A stretch of 64,000 bases of DNA from Lactobacillus isalae (GCF_947539375.1 NZ_OX443569.1:1116001-1180000), one strand, 5' to 3'; positions 30,188-40,399 are shown, counted from the stretch's first letter. Notes: generated by a model not told the origin, from the sequence alone. Program-made: numbers and translations.

Positions 30188-31207
30188 TTAAAGTTGAATT
30201 TCAGGTTTTGGAGCTCTTCCCATCATCTGTTTAATTTCATCTTCAACATTAGCATTTTCATATAAAACTCGATAAATTGCTTCACTAATTGGCATATCGA
30301 TATTCTTTTCTTGAGCTAATTCATGAACAGCCTTAACAGTTGTTGCTCCTTCAACAACTTGACCCATATTTTCTAAGACATAGTCTAGGCTCTTTCCTTC
30401 ACCAATTTGTTTACCAGCACGCCAGTTACGTGAGTTAACTGAAGTACAAGTAACAATTAAGTCACCAATGCCAGATAAACCAGAAAATGTCATTGGTTTT
30501 GCACCAAAGTAATTTACACCTAAACGTGTAATTTCGGCCAAACCACGAGTCATTAAAGCGGCCTTAGCATCATCACCGTATCCTTGACCAACTAAAATAC
30601 CTGCTGCAATTGCAATAACATTCTTTACAGCACCACCTACTTCTACTCCAACTAAATCATTATTAGTATAGAAGCGGACATAGTTATTTGAGAAAACCTC
30701 TTGAATTCTCTTAGCATTTTCTTCACTAGTTGAAGCACAAGCTATTGCGGTTAAATCTTTTTGTGCAACATTTTCAGCATGACTTGGACCGGAAATAGCG
30801 ACAATCTTTTCACTATCATTTGGATAAATTTCTTCAGTTAAAATATCAGAAATTAATTTTTTACTTCCTGGTTCAATTCCTTTAGTTGCAGTTACCAATA
30901 AAGGTGCAGCACCACTTTTATCTAAAATTTTACGTACATTTTTAGCTACAATTCGAACTGCTTTAGTTGGAAGAACAAATAAAACAATTTCTGCACCATC
31001 TAACGCTTTTTCTAAATCTCCAGTAGCTGGTACATTAGGATTAAGTTTCCAATCTTTCATGTAGTGAGTATTAGTATGGTGCTCATTAATTTCTTGGTTA
31101 ACGCTATCGATATTTCCATATAATACTACATCATTTCCGTTATCAGCTAGCATTGAACCGAGAACAGAACCCCATGAACCATTACCTAAAACTGCAATCT
31201 TTGCCAT
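30188..31207 (-). CDS. gpsA: Glycerol-3-phosphate dehydrogenase [NAD(P)+]
   Basis: 339 residues from ATG 31207; a TTG 12 bases upstream is an alternative, but orthologues begin MxKIAVLGNGSWG. Reduces dihydroxyacetone phosphate to sn-glycerol-3-phosphate for phospholipid synthesis. NAD-binding GNGSWGSVLG (about 8-17), catalytic Lys in GGAVKNVIAIAAGI and the C-terminal domain are complete. Follows lgt closely (37 bp), fitting a membrane-biogenesis group. Confidence 0.95.
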   Translation of the reverse strand: MAKIAVLGNGSWGSVLGSMLADNGNDVVLYGNIDSVNQEINEHHTNTHYMKDWKLNPNVPATGDLEKALDGAEIVLFVLPTKAVRIVAKNVRKILDKSGAAPLLVTATKGIEPGSKKLISDILTEEIYPNDSEKIVAISGPSHAENVAQKDLTAIACASTSEENAKRIQEVFSNNYVRFYTNNDLVGVEVGGAVKNVIAIAAGILVGQGYGDDAKAALMTRGLAEITRLGVNYFGAKPMTFSGLSGIGDLIVTCTSVNSRNWRAGKQIGEGKSLDYVLENMGQVVEGATTVKAVHELAQEKNIDMPISEAIYRVLYENANVEDEIKQMMGRAPKPEIQL

Positions 31208-31243
31208 TTTCTTACTCAAACTTTCTATAAAAAATTATTTCTT

Positions 31244-32080
31244 TCAATCTCTATTATACGGGTATTTTAATCCACTACCAGCTAAATACCATTTTGGTTT
31301 TACAACTTTTCGCCGGTAAATCCAAAGAATAATTGCTCCAAAGAACAAAATCAAACTCAATGCTTGGGAAACCCTAATTGTATTAGCAATATACAAACTA
31401 TCCGTTCTCATCCCTTCAACAAAGAAACGAACGGCAGAATACCAAATCACATAACTTAAAAATATTTCTCCACGTTTAAATAGATGTTTTTTGTGTCGCA
31501 GACTTAAAATTAAGATCAAACCAATTAAGTTTAAAGTTGATTCATATAAATAGGTTGGCTGATAATAAGCACCATTGATATACATTTGCTGAATAATGAA
31601 ATGCGGCAAATGTAGACTTTCTAAGAACGATAAAGTCGTCTTAGCGCCGTGGGCCTCCTGATTCATAAAATTGCCCCATCTAGCAATTACTTGAGCAGCC
31701 ATCACTCCGGGTGCAATAATATCTAGCATTAGAAATGGTGGCAGCATTCTTTGATGACAGAAAACTAGTAATACTATTAAGCCAGCAATTAAACCGCCAT
31801 AAATAGCAATTCCGCCGTTCCAAATAGCAATTATTTGATCCGGATGCTGAGAAAAATATCCCCATTCAAAAACAACATAATAAATTCTCGCCCCGATAAA
31901 TCCTATCGGTACTGCCCAAAGTAGAAAATCAATGAAGTCATCAGGCATAATTTGACGTTTTTTTCCTTCATTAATTGCCATTAAAGTAGCTACTAAAACT
32001 CCAGTAGCCATTAAAATGCCATACCACTTAACCTGGATTGGCCCCAAATTAAAAGCTACTGGATTTAAAGCTAAACTCAT
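31244..32080 (-). CDS. lgt: Prolipoprotein diacylglyceryl transferase
   Basis: 278 residues with about seven membrane segments. Transfers diacylglyceryl from phosphatidylglycerol to the lipobox cysteine of prolipoproteins. The signature region [12 protein letters not shown] (about 148-159) and [17 protein letters not shown] segment ([14 protein letters not shown]) are seen. Start overlaps the hprK stop by 4 bp, so translation is coupled; hprK-lgt adjacency is standard in Firmicutes. Confidence 0.96.
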   Translation of the reverse strand: MSLALNPVAFNLGPIQVKWYGILMATGVLVATLMAINEGKKRQIMPDDFIDFLLWAVPIGFIGARIYYVVFEWGYFSQHPDQIIAIWNGGIAIYGGLIAGLIVLLVFCHQRMLPPFLMLDIIAPGVMAAQVIARWGNFMNQEAHGAKTTLSFLESLHLPHFIIQQMYINGAYYQPTYLYESTLNLIGLILILSLRHKKHLFKRGEIFLSYVIWYSAVRFFVEGMRTDSLYIANTIRVSQALSLILFFGAIILWIYRRKVVKPKWYLAGSGLKYPYNRD

Positions 32081-33036
32081 TTCTTGCCTTCACCTTCGCC
32101 TTTTTTAGAATTATCTGAAATTAATTCAGTTAGATTTTGCTCAAATTTTTGACTTGCATCATAACCCATTTTCTTAGCTCTGAAGTTCATCGCTGCTACT
32201 TCAATGATAATTGCTAAGTTTCGACCAACTTTTACCGGAACAGTTACTTGCGGTACATTTACGTCAAAAATTTCTTGCGTTTTTTCATTAAAGCCTAAAC
32301 GATCATAATTAGCCTTAGGATCCCAATTTTGCAACCGAATAATCAATTTAATCTCAGTGCTATTCTTTACTGCACCAGCACCAAATAAGTTCATTACATC
32401 AATAATACCAATTCCACGAATTTCCATTAGATGCTTTAAAATCTTAGGTGCTTCTCCAACAACAGTTTTATCATCCTTTTGATAAACATCTACTCGATCA
32501 TCCGCAATTAAACGGTGGCCTCTTTTTATCAAATCTAATGCAGTTTCGGATTTACCAACACCAGAATTTCCGATAATAAGCACTCCCATACCGTATATTT
32601 CTACTAATACACCGTGCATGCTTTTCCTTGGAGCCAATTGTTCATCTAAAAATTGAGTAATAACACTAGACAAATGTGTCGTAGGCATATTGCTAGAGAG
32701 TACTGGAATATTTTCTTTTTCTGCTGCTTCAAGCATTTCAGATGGAATCGGTAATCCGCGAGAAACAATAAAACAAGGTGTTTCAGGCGTTGCCATCTTA
32801 TTAAATACGCGTTCACGTAAATCATGATCTAAGCGTGCACTATAAGAAATTTCAGTTCTTCCTAAAAGTTGAATTCGATTTTTAGGATAAAAGTCAAAAT
32901 ATCCTGTTAATTCTAGACCCGGACGTGAAATATCAGAAGTATCAATTAATTTTTGACTTAAGTATTCTTTTCCTTCAACTATTTTAAGTGAAGGTACATC
33001 TTTTATTAATTCGCTAACTTTAACTGCTTCAACCAT
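32077..33036 (-). CDS. hprK: HPr kinase/phosphorylase
   Basis: 319 residues. Phosphorylates HPr on Ser46 in response to fructose-1,6-bisphosphate, giving the CcpA co-repressor, and reverses the reaction with phosphate. Walker A GNSGVGKS (about 155-162) and the HPrK signature [17 protein letters not shown] are present. This links the glycolytic and gal operons in the window to catabolite control at the cre-like sites. Starts 8 bp inside the preceding small gene. Confidence 0.97.
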   Translation of the reverse strand: MVEAVKVSELIKDVPSLKIVEGKEYLSQKLIDTSDISRPGLELTGYFDFYPKNRIQLLGRTEISYSARLDHDLRERVFNKMATPETPCFIVSRGLPIPSEMLEAAEKENIPVLSSNMPTTHLSSVITQFLDEQLAPRKSMHGVLVEIYGMGVLIIGNSGVGKSETALDLIKRGHRLIADDRVDVYQKDDKTVVGEAPKILKHLMEIRGIGIIDVMNLFGAGAVKNSTEIKLIIRLQNWDPKANYDRLGFNEKTQEIFDVNVPQVTVPVKVGRNLAIIIEVAAMNFRAKKMGYDASQKFEQNLTELISDNSKKGEGEGKK

Positions 33037-33307
33037 TTTTGTTATCCTCTTTATCTTCTACATCTTTGACTGAAACATTTCGTGCTTTCTTTCGCTTTTG
33101 ATTATTAGTAGTAGGCTGCACTGGATTATGAACCTCAGAATTATTCGGATCTTTTTTATTGCCAGAAAATTTAGCTATTAACCAAATTATTAAAGCAACA
33201 ATTAATGCAGCAGGTAAAAGTCCAATAAAGAACTTAAATATTGAAAATAAAATACTTAGAATAACTAATGCAGCTAATACTAAGATTAAAATAGTTACAA
33301 ATCCCAT
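33029..33307 (-). CDS. Small membrane protein of unknown function upstream of hprK
   Basis: 92 residues. Residues about 3-25 and 27-46 are very hydrophobic, forming one long or two short membrane segments, followed by a hydrophilic Lys/Asn/Glu-rich tail of about 45 residues, probably cytoplasmic. No catalytic or metal-binding motif is visible. It lies between prfB and hprK and overlaps hprK by 8 bp, so the two are likely co-translated. I do not recognise the family. Confidence 0.7.
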   Translation of the reverse strand: MGFVTILILVLAALVILSILFSIFKFFIGLLPAALIVALIIWLIAKFSGNKKDPNNSEVHNPVQPTTNNQKRKKARNVSVKDVEDKEDNKNG

Positions 33308-33326
33308 AAGCTTTTTTCCTTAACAT

Positions 33327-34443
33327 TTAGTTTGGATTTTTTTGGCTTAAAAGCCACTGTAAATAAGCATAAATAAAATTATCTAGCTTTCCATCCATTA
33401 CACCATTTACATCACTAGTCTCAAAGTTAGTACGATGATCTTTTACCATATTGTATGGATGAAAAACATAGGAACGAATCTGTGAACCAAATCCAATTTC
33501 TTTTTGATTACCTTTGAGTTCTTCGGTCTGCTTTCTCTTCTTTTCTTCTTCTAGCTGGAATAATTTTGCTCGCAGCATGTTCATCGCAGTTTCTCTATTT
33601 TGTAATTGAGAACGCTGTGCTTGAGATGAGGTAACAATTCCAGTAGGCAAGTGAGTGATTCGAACAGCACTTGAAGTCTTGTTAATATGCTGTCCACCCG
33701 CACCACTAGAGCGATAAACATCAATTCTTAAATCATCTGGATTAATGTCGACCTCAATACTTTGGTCAATTTCAGGTATTACTTCAACCGAAGCAAAAGA
33801 AGTATGACGTCTTTTAGCAGAATCAAAAGGAGATATTCTCACTAACCGATGCACACCGTTTTCTGATTTAAGTAGACCAAAAGCATTCTTTCCCTGAACA
33901 CGAATACTTACACTTTTAACTCCAGCTTCTTCACCTGGCTCATAGTCCTCAATTTCAAACTTTAAGTCGTGATTAGCTGCATAGCGCTGATACATTCTTA
34001 AAAGCATATCAGCCCAGTCCATAGCTTCTGTACCCCCTGCACCAGGATGAATTTCCATCAGAGCATTATGTTGATCATATTTATCTGATAATAATAATGA
34101 TAATTCATAATCATGAAAACTTTGTGATAGTGAAACCATCTCTTCAGATAGTTCCTCACTTAATTCAGGATCCGGATCAGCTTTAAGTAATTCTAAGGCT
34201 GTTTGTGCATCATCAAACTTTGCTTCAAGTTGTTTGAAGTTTTCGCTTTTCTCTTTCATCCGGTTAGTTTCATTAATTAAATTTTGTGCTTGTTCTTGAT
34301 TATCCCAAAAGCCAGGTTCTGCCATCTTTTGCTCATTGATTGCAATTCCTTCGTTTAATGAATCAAAGTCAAAGAGACCTCCTAAAGTGCTCTAACTTAG
34401 GATCTAATTCATTTAATTTGGATTGAATTTCACTAATCTCCAT
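33327..34443 (-). CDS. prfB: Peptide chain release factor 2 (programmed +1 frameshift)
   Basis: Translation starts at ATG 34443, reads 24 codons to an in-frame TGA at 34371-34369, then shifts +1 at CTT-TGA-C to continue to 33327, giving about 371 residues. RF2 releases peptides at UGA and UAA. The SPF anticodon tripeptide (in RISPFDSAKRR) and the catalytic GGQ (in GAGGQHINKTSSAV) are present. An ORF caller sees only the second part, which begins internally at MAEPGFW. Lies downstream of secA after a terminator. Confidence 0.96.
34368..34383 (-). promoter_or_regulatory. prfB autoregulatory frameshift site
   Basis: Minus strand AGGAGG-TCT-CTT-TGA-C: an internal Shine-Dalgarno 3 nt before the slippery CTT and a poorly terminating UGA-C context. 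This is the classical RF2 feedback signal: low RF2 favours the +1 shift. Confidence 0.95.
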
Positions 34444-34492
34444 TTTTATATTTCCTCACATCATATAAATCAATTTTTACTTTAATAATAGC

Positions 34493-34525
34493 AAAAAAGA
34501 GAGACATTATCTGCCTCCCTTTTTG
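34493..34525 (-). terminator. Terminator of secA
   Basis: AAAAAGGGAG/CTCTCTTTTT stem with G-U pairs and a T run on the minus strand, 4 bp after the secA stop. Confidence 0.78.
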
Positions 34526-34528
34526 TTT

Positions 34529-36928
34529 TTATCGACTAATGTTCTGTCTTATTTGAGCCTTCATAAATAGACGGGTGGCATCAAATTCGATATCACTGAT
34601 CATTTCTTCAAACATTCTATAGCCGGCTTCTTGATACTCAACTAATGGATTTAGTTGTCCGTATCCTCTCAAGCTAATAGATTGACGTAATTGATCCATC
34701 GCATCAATATGATCAGTCCAGCGTTCATCCACAACACGCAAAATAACAACTTTTTCAAACTCTAGCATTTGTTCTGGATCAGCAAGTTGTTTTTCTTTTT
34801 CAGCGTAATTATCTTCTGCAATCTTATATAGACGTTTCTTAAGTTCTTCGGCACTTAAGTGCTTCATGTTAAGTTTCTTAGTAGTTTCTTCGTCAGTAAT
34901 TGCTGATGAAATAAAGTCTCTCAATTGATCGTTACGCCAGTCTTTCTTGTCGCCTTGCGTATACATATCAACTTGATGATCGATCGTACGTTTAATCATT
35001 GGCATCAAAACAGGTTTCAATGATTTTTCTTCTGAGATAACCTGCATTCTTTCACCATAAATAATCTCACGTTGCGTACGCATAACATCATCATATTGTA
35101 GCGTTTGCTTACGTGTATCGTAGTTATTACCCTCAACACGCTTTTGGGCTGATTCAACTTGCTTAGTAATCATACGTGATTCAATGACTTTATCATCATC
35201 ATTATCAGAAATTCGATCAAGGAATAATTTTACTCGATCTCCACCAAAACGCTTCATTAAATCGTCTTCTAGAGACAGATAAAATCTTGTTACACCAGGA
35301 TCTCCTTGACGACCAGATCTACCACGAAGTTGGTTATCAATACGACGTGATTCATGACGCTCAGTACCAATGACTGCTAACCCACCTAATTCTTTAACAC
35401 CAGGCCCTAGCTTAATATCAGTACCACGACCGGCCATGTTAGTAGCAATAGTGACAGCTCCTCTTTGACCAGCATTCATAATGATTTCAGCTTCTTTAGC
35501 ATGGTTTTTCGCATTCAAAACTGCATGTGGAATGCCAGCTTGATCAAGCATTTGACTTAAACGTTCAGAACTTTCAATAGCAACAGTACCAACTAAGACT
35601 GGTTGTCCTTTTGCATGACGTTCTTTAATTTCTTTTACTACAGCTTCAAATTTAGAATCTAAAGTTGGATATAAAATATCAGGTAAATCTTTACGTGCAA
35701 TTGGTCGGTTAGTTGGAATGGTAATTACTTCCATGTTATAGATCTCACGGAATTCTTCTTCCTCAGTCTTAGCCGTACCAGTCATACCAGCAAGTTTTTT
35801 GTACATTCTAAAGAAGTTCTGGTAAGTAATAGTTGCTTGAGTCTTAGATTCTTCTTGAATCTTAACTCCTTCTTTTGCTTCAATTGCTTGGTGAAGCCCG
35901 TCAGAATAGCGACGTCCTTCCATTACACGTCCAGTAAAGGAATCAACAATCATGACTTCACCATTTTGTACTACGTAATCAATATCTTTCAACATGATGT
36001 AGTTAGCTCTTAAAGCTTGGTCAATATGGTGAACTAAAACTTGATTATCGATGTCATACAAGTTCTTTAAACCAAAGTGTTCACAAGCCTTCTTAATTCC
36101 TTGATTGGTCAAATTAATAGTTTTTGTTGGCCAATCAATCTTGTAATCACCATGATCTTCGTTATCGTCTGCATCGTCATCACTTTTATCTTCAGTTAAA
36201 GTTTTAACGAAGCGATCAGCTCTAATATATTCACTATTTGCCTGTTCAGCTTGTCCAGAAATAATCAAAGGCGTTCTAGCTTCATCAATTAAGATTGAGT
36301 CCACCTCATCAATAATTGCGTAATTTAGCGGACGCTGTACCATTTGATCTTTGTAAACAACCATGTTGTCTCTTAAATAGTCAAAACCTAATTCGGAGTT
36401 GGTTGAATAAGTAACATCACAATTATAAGCGTCTCTCTTCTCATCCGCAGACATTGAGTTAAGGTTTAAACCTACGGTCAAACCAAGCCACTTATATAAT
36501 TGTCCCATTTCACTTTCGTCACGACTAGACAAGTATTCGTTAACAGTTACTACGTGAACACCTTTACCAGTTAAAGCATTTAAATAAACAGGTAAAGTTG
36601 CAGTTAAAGTCTTACCTTCACCAGTCATCATTTCTGCGATATTACCGTAGTGAAGAGCAATACCACCGATGATTTGGACACGGAAAGGATAGAGACCTAA
36701 AACTCTCTTAGCACCTTCACGTGCTGTCGCAAAAGCTTCTGGCAAAAGATCATCTAGGGTTTCACCTTTTTCTAAACGCTTGCGAAATTCTGGCGTCTTA
36801 GCCTGCAATTGTTCATCAGACAATTTTTCATATTCATCTGCTAAAGATTCTACCTTAGTTGCTAATTTTTCAAATTTCTTTAATTCTCTTCTGTCATTGT
36901 CATAAATTTTTTTAAGAATATTAGCCAT
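34529..36928 (-). CDS. secA: Preprotein translocase ATPase SecA
   Basis: 799 residues. Motor of the Sec export system. Walker A region [13 protein letters not shown] (about 100-112), [19 protein letters not shown] (about 206-224), the helicase-like GRxGRQGD motif and the C-terminal scaffold [15 protein letters not shown] are visible. The protein ends at [11 protein letters not shown] and lacks the cysteine-rich zinc tail found in many SecA proteins, as is usual for lactobacilli. Follows hpf; the secA-prfB order is conserved in Firmicutes. Confidence 0.98.
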   Translation of the reverse strand: MANILKKIYDNDRRELKKFEKLATKVESLADEYEKLSDEQLQAKTPEFRKRLEKGETLDDLLPEAFATAREGAKRVLGLYPFRVQIIGGIALHYGNIAEMMTGEGKTLTATLPVYLNALTGKGVHVVTVNEYLSSRDESEMGQLYKWLGLTVGLNLNSMSADEKRDAYNCDVTYSTNSELGFDYLRDNMVVYKDQMVQRPLNYAIIDEVDSILIDEARTPLIISGQAEQANSEYIRADRFVKTLTEDKSDDDADDNEDHGDYKIDWPTKTINLTNQGIKKACEHFGLKNLYDIDNQVLVHHIDQALRANYIMLKDIDYVVQNGEVMIVDSFTGRVMEGRRYSDGLHQAIEAKEGVKIQEESKTQATITYQNFFRMYKKLAGMTGTAKTEEEEFREIYNMEVITIPTNRPIARKDLPDILYPTLDSKFEAVVKEIKERHAKGQPVLVGTVAIESSERLSQMLDQAGIPHAVLNAKNHAKEAEIIMNAGQRGAVTIATNMAGRGTDIKLGPGVKELGGLAVIGTERHESRRIDNQLRGRSGRQGDPGVTRFYLSLEDDLMKRFGGDRVKLFLDRISDNDDDKVIESRMITKQVESAQKRVEGNNYDTRKQTLQYDDVMRTQREIIYGERMQVISEEKSLKPVLMPMIKRTIDHQVDMYTQGDKKDWRNDQLRDFISSAITDEETTKKLNMKHLSAEELKKRLYKIAEDNYAEKEKQLADPEQMLEFEKVVILRVVDERWTDHIDAMDQLRQSISLRGYGQLNPLVEYQEAGYRMFEEMISDIEFDATRLFMKAQIRQNISR

Positions 36929-36951
36929 TTAATCGGTCCTTAAGTTTAAAT

Positions 36952-36963
36952 TTTGTGCACAAA
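36952..36963. promoter_or_regulatory. 12-bp palindrome in the secA leader
   Basis: TTTGTGCACAAA, perfectly palindromic, about 25 bp before the secA start and just after a weak TATTAT -10 candidate. Its meaning is unknown. Confidence 0.35.
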
Positions 36964-37024
36964 TCTAAAATAATACTATGTAATTTTAACATTAATTTGG
37001 AAAAATGAGAAACCTACTATTGCA

Positions 37025-37063
37025 AGAAAAAGCCTCCTAAGCTAAACCATTGCTCAAGAGACT
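37025..37063 (-). terminator. Terminator of hpf
   Basis: Minus strand AGTCTCTTGAGC/GCTTAGGAGGCT pair over 12 positions using several G-U pairs, with a T5 tail. It folds properly only as minus-strand RNA, which supports its assignment to hpf. Confidence 0.78.
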
Positions 37064-37086
37064 CTTAATTTATAAGATTGTTTTAA

Positions 37087-37632
37087 TTATTCGTTAGTTT
37101 CAATCAAGCCGTAACGACCATCATTTCTGCGATATACAATACTTGTACCATTAGTATCTGCATCTTCAAAAACAAAGAAATCGTGACCTAATAAATCCAT
37201 TTGTAAAACTGCTTCTTCAGCACTCATTGGCTTTAAGTCTAAGTGCTTGTTACGAACAATATCAAATTCTTTAGGTGCCTTCTTTTCTTCTTCTAAATCT
37301 TCATAGAAGAAGTCCTTTAAGCCCTTTTCACGACTCTTTCTGTTAATACGAGTCTTGTATTTTCTAATTTGACGCTCTAACTTCTCAGAAACAAAGTCAA
37401 TACTCTTGTACATATCATCAGTTGTATCTTCTGCACGTAAGACTAAGTATGGAAGTGGAATAGTTACTTCAACCTTAGCTGTGTGATCAGGATAAACCTT
37501 TAAATTGATATGAGCAATTACATCAGAATTAATTTCGAAGTACTTTTCGAGCTTAGTCAATCTCTTTTGAACATAGTCTCTTAAGGCATCAGTAACTTCG
37601 ATATTTTCTCCACGAACATTGTATTTTAACAT
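37087..37632 (-). CDS. hpf: Ribosome hibernation-promoting factor, long form
   Basis: 181 residues from ATG 37632, which has AAGGAGA upstream; the longer frame has no ribosome binding site. The N-terminal S30AE domain (LKYNVRGENIEVTDALRDY, basic surface) blocks the decoding centre; the C-terminal domain (from about 120, FDIVRNKHLDLKPMSAEEAV) dimerises 70S ribosomes into 100S particles. The long form is usual in Firmicutes. Between comFC and secA; a cre-like site lies over its promoter. Confidence 0.95.
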   Translation of the reverse strand: MLKYNVRGENIEVTDALRDYVQKRLTKLEKYFEINSDVIAHINLKVYPDHTAKVEVTIPLPYLVLRAEDTTDDMYKSIDFVSEKLERQIRKYKTRINRKSREKGLKDFFYEDLEEEKKAPKEFDIVRNKHLDLKPMSAEEAVLQMDLLGHDFFVFEDADTNGTSIVYRRNDGRYGLIETNE

Positions 37633-37679
37633 TGTAGATTCTCCTTCCAACGTCTTATGACGTTTTTCTTTACACACCT

Positions 37680-37705
37680 AGTATAGCAAATTGAAAGCGG
37701 TTTTA
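37680..37705 (-). promoter_or_regulatory. hpf promoter with cre-like site
   Basis: Minus-strand -10 TATACT at 37685-37680. TGAAAGCGGTTTTA at 37692-37705 matches the cre consensus at 13 of 14 positions and would cover the -35 region, so CcpA could repress hpf while preferred sugar is present. Confidence 0.6.
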
Positions 37706-37713
37706 CTAATGAT

Positions 37714-38385
37714 TTATCTACTAATCGTAAAACTATTTATTTTACAATTAGGATAAGCTTTTAGTAGTGCATCCTGCGCATGATACAGCGTTCTACCAGT
37801 TGTATAAATATCATCTAGCAACATAATTTTTCCACTAATATTTTTCTTCTTTATTGCATAAAATGTTTGAGTAGTTAATAAACGCTCTTCCCTATTTTTT
37901 TCTCCTTGAGCCTTTTCAGTATCTTCCTTAACCAACAATTTCGTTAGTGGTACCAAATTTTGATAAATAGAATAAATGGTATCAAAGCCTCTTTTTTGTA
38001 AATGACTGGGAGCGCTTGGAACAGGGACATAATAATCTGCTTCTGGTAAAGTATCAACTAATTCAGCTAATACATTGCATAAAACATAGTCTCCATATCT
38101 TTTGTATCGCACCATAAGATCATGGAAAGCATCATTATACTGATAGATCGAACGATTGTCTAACATTTTGTTCTCATAGATTTTTCTCCACCGAATACAG
38201 TCTGAACACATCCCTTTTGCATTCGTTTCTTTACTGCATCCCAGGCAAAGTATTCCCTTTTTCTTGGCAAATTTTTGTAAACAATCATTACAAGTATATT
38301 TTTTCGTAGGCTTTATAAATAAAAATAATTTTTCATAATTAATTTCTCTCCTGAAATTAGAATTACATAATAAACATTTACTCAT
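37714..38385 (-). CDS. comFC: ComFC-like phosphoribosyltransferase-fold competence protein
   Basis: 223 residues. Two N-terminal zinc-binding pairs (CLLCNS...CNDC and CLGCSK...CSDC) followed by a PRTase domain with the PRPP loop IMLLDDIYTTGRTL (about 183-196). ComFC is needed for DNA uptake in naturally competent Firmicutes and interacts with ComFA. The ATG overlaps the comFA stop by 4 bp, so the two are translated together. Confidence 0.93.
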   Translation of the reverse strand: MSKCLLCNSNFRREINYEKLFLFIKPTKKYTCNDCLQKFAKKKGILCLGCSKETNAKGMCSDCIRWRKIYENKMLDNRSIYQYNDAFHDLMVRYKRYGDYVLCNVLAELVDTLPEADYYVPVPSAPSHLQKRGFDTIYSIYQNLVPLTKLLVKEDTEKAQGEKNREERLLTTQTFYAIKKKNISGKIMLLDDIYTTGRTLYHAQDALLKAYPNCKINSFTISR

Positions 38386-39653
38386 CTATTCATCATCCTA
38401 ATCTGTCGCATCGCTTCTCGCATGCTTTTAGTATATTTGTGATAACAAAACATCACTAATCCATCTCTATCTTCTGCGCTTCTTCCCACTCGTCCAGCAA
38501 TTTGAACTAAACTTGGCGTATTATAAATCGGATCATCAGCCGCAATTACAATTACCTGAACGTGCTTAAACGTTACTCCTCGCTCTAAAATCGTCGTCGT
38601 AAGCAAAATATCAATCTCTTGTTTGCGAAACTTCGCAACTTTATCCTGTCTATTCTTGTCTCCTGCATATACGCTCACTATTTTATTTTCTTTAAAAATA
38701 GTACTTAGATGCTTTTCATAAATTGGCAATTCTTTAATTCTAGGAACAAATACCAAAAGAGGCTTTTTCATAATAAGAACTTTCTTGATTTGAGTAATTA
38801 AGGTAGGATGAATTTTACCTTTAGCTGAAATAAACGGTTTAAAAAAGTATTTCTCTTTTGGCACAGGCAATAATCCCTGATGAAATCTTCTTTTAAGCAA
38901 AGAATAGTTAATCGTTTTATTCTTTGCTCGCTTCAATAATTTTTCATCTGGAGTTGCTGTCAGAAAGAAAGTGCAACCCGCTTTTTTTACAGCATTTTCA
39001 GCAGCAAAATGGAGCATTTTATTTTCAAAAAATGGAAAAGAATCTACCTCATCAATTACGATTAAATCAAAAGCTCGATAAAACTTTAAAAGCTGGTGTG
39101 TTGTGCAGATAATGAACTGTTCATCTTTTGCTTCATGATATTCACGTCCATGATATTTTCCAATTTCTACCTTTTCAAAAGCCACCTGAAATCGTGGAAA
39201 CAATTCATCAACCACATCAATTCTAGGAGTTGCAATTGCAATTCGTGCCCCATTTTTTAAAGCTGCTTCTACTACTTTAAACAGCATCTCCGTCTTACCA
39301 GCACCTGTCACTGCGTGAATTAAATGATCGCGTTTTTCTTCAAAAGAATTAACTAATTCTTTTGAAATTTTTTCTTGTTGCTCAGTTAAAGTCCCCTGCC
39401 AGCTTAAAGGATTCAAGATTTTGGGATAATCATTATCTTCAATATTTCTCTCTAGCTTATCTCCCTCAGTTATTCTTCCGATTCCAATACATTCTCGGCA
39501 ATATCGTCGACCATCTGGCAGTCTAAAAAATGACTGAGTATTACATCGTTGGCAAATTCCCTTTATCATTGCCGGAACTTTTGTCGTTTCGCCACCGTTT
39601 ATGTTATGGTTATTTTGATTATATATCCATTGGCGTCCTTTTAATTCGCTCAT
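38382..39653 (-). CDS. comFA: ComFA-like DNA translocase/helicase of the competence system
   Basis: 423 residues from ATG 39653; a TTG 12 bases upstream is less likely. ComFA is the cytosolic ATPase thought to pull incoming single-stranded DNA through ComEC. The zinc motif CQRC...CREC is near residues 34-57, Walker A VTGAGKTEML is at about 115-124, the DEAD-like box is DEVD, and QIAGRVGRSAEDRDG is the arginine-finger motif. The gene appears intact. Directly preceded by an element shared with coiA; divergent from yigZ. Confidence 0.93.
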   Translation of the reverse strand: MSELKGRQWIYNQNNHNINGGETTKVPAMIKGICQRCNTQSFFRLPDGRRYCRECIGIGRITEGDKLERNIEDNDYPKILNPLSWQGTLTEQQEKISKELVNSFEEKRDHLIHAVTGAGKTEMLFKVVEAALKNGARIAIATPRIDVVDELFPRFQVAFEKVEIGKYHGREYHEAKDEQFIICTTHQLLKFYRAFDLIVIDEVDSFPFFENKMLHFAAENAVKKAGCTFFLTATPDEKLLKRAKNKTINYSLLKRRFHQGLLPVPKEKYFFKPFISAKGKIHPTLITQIKKVLIMKKPLLVFVPRIKELPIYEKHLSTIFKENKIVSVYAGDKNRQDKVAKFRKQEIDILLTTTILERGVTFKHVQVIVIAADDPIYNTPSLVQIAGRVGRSAEDRDGLVMFCYHKYTKSMREAMRQIRMMNR

Positions 39654-39678
39654 TTTATCACCCAATATTAATTACGCA
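39651..39678 (-). promoter_or_regulatory. Element shared by comFA and coiA (candidate competence promoter), copy 1
   Basis: Minus strand TGCGTA-N2-TAATATTGGG-N-GATAAAATG, ending in the comFA start codon. 25 of 28 positions are identical to the region before coiA. Possibly the box of a ComX/SigH-type competence sigma factor; not a match to the streptococcal TACGAATA that I can call exact. Confidence 0.6.
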
Positions 39679-39694
39679 GTCGGAGGCGATTTTT

Positions 39695-40360
39695 TTGTCA
39701 TCAGAACAATTAAATTATTTAACAATTAGCCAAAATGGCCAACATGAAATAGTTATTAAGAAAAGTAAATTCATCTGCTCTTTAGCTCGTACTAAGTCAG
39801 TTGAAGAAGCTCAAGACTTTATTGAACAAATTTCTAAAAAATATCATGATGCAACACATAATACTTACGCCTACACACTAGGATTGAACGATAATCAAGT
39901 CAAAGCAAGTGATAACGGTGAGCCTTCTGGAACAGCTGGAATTCCAGAGTTAAAAGCTCTTCAATTAATGAAACTAAAGGATGTAACAGCAGTTGTTACA
40001 AGATACTTCGGTGGTATTAAGTTAGGCGCTGGAGGTTTGATTCGTGCCTATTCTAATTCAGTCACTGAAGCGGTCCAAAATATTGGTGTCGTTAAATGTG
40101 TTATGCAACAGCGAATCGAATTCTCAATTCCATACAATCGTGTAGATGAGATTAATCACTACTTAGAAGAACATCAGATTTTGATAGCTAATCAAGAATA
40201 CACGACAAATGTAACCATTCAAATCTATTTAGATCTAGATCAAATTTCAAAAGTCGAAGACGATCTGATCAACCTATTATCTGGAAAAGTAGAATTTAAG
40301 AAACTAGATCAAAGATTTAACGAAATTCCAGTTACTGATTTAAATTTTCATGAACAATAA
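39695..40360 (+). CDS. yigZ: YigZ/IMPACT family protein (UPF0029)
   Basis: 221 residues from a TTG at 39695, chosen because GGAGGCGAT lies 6-7 bp upstream; the longer in-frame extension runs back into comFA on the other strand. The N-terminal IMPACT domain shows KASDNGEPSGTAGIP and VTRYFGGIKLGAGGLIRAYS, followed by a C-terminal ferredoxin-like DUF1949 domain. Related proteins act on translation regulation or as peptidases, but the function is unsettled. Divergent from comFA, as in many Firmicutes. Confidence 0.88.
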   Translation: MSSEQLNYLTISQNGQHEIVIKKSKFICSLARTKSVEEAQDFIEQISKKYHDATHNTYAYTLGLNDNQVKASDNGEPSGTAGIPELKALQLMKLKDVTAVVTRYFGGIKLGAGGLIRAYSNSVTEAVQNIGVVKCVMQQRIEFSIPYNRVDEINHYLEEHQILIANQEYTTNVTIQIYLDLDQISKVEDDLINLLSGKVEFKKLDQRFNEIPVTDLNFHEQ

Positions 40361-40399
40361 AAAAAGATTTACGTTGTCCTTAACGTAAATCTTTTTTGT
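40360..40399. terminator. Bidirectional terminator between yigZ and tagO
   Basis: Perfect stem of AAAAAGATTTACGTT with its complement around a 6-nt loop, flanked by A and T runs. The tagO stop codon lies within it. Confidence 0.88.

Noticed and set aside
33327-34325. prfB as a gene starting at the internal MAEPGFW
   Set aside because: The upstream codons continue the RF2 N-terminus through a canonical +1 frameshift site.
39530-39694. N-terminal extension of YigZ by 55 residues
   Set aside because: The extension overlaps comFA on the other strand and has no ribosome binding site; the TTG at 39695 has GGAGGCGAT and gives the usual family length.
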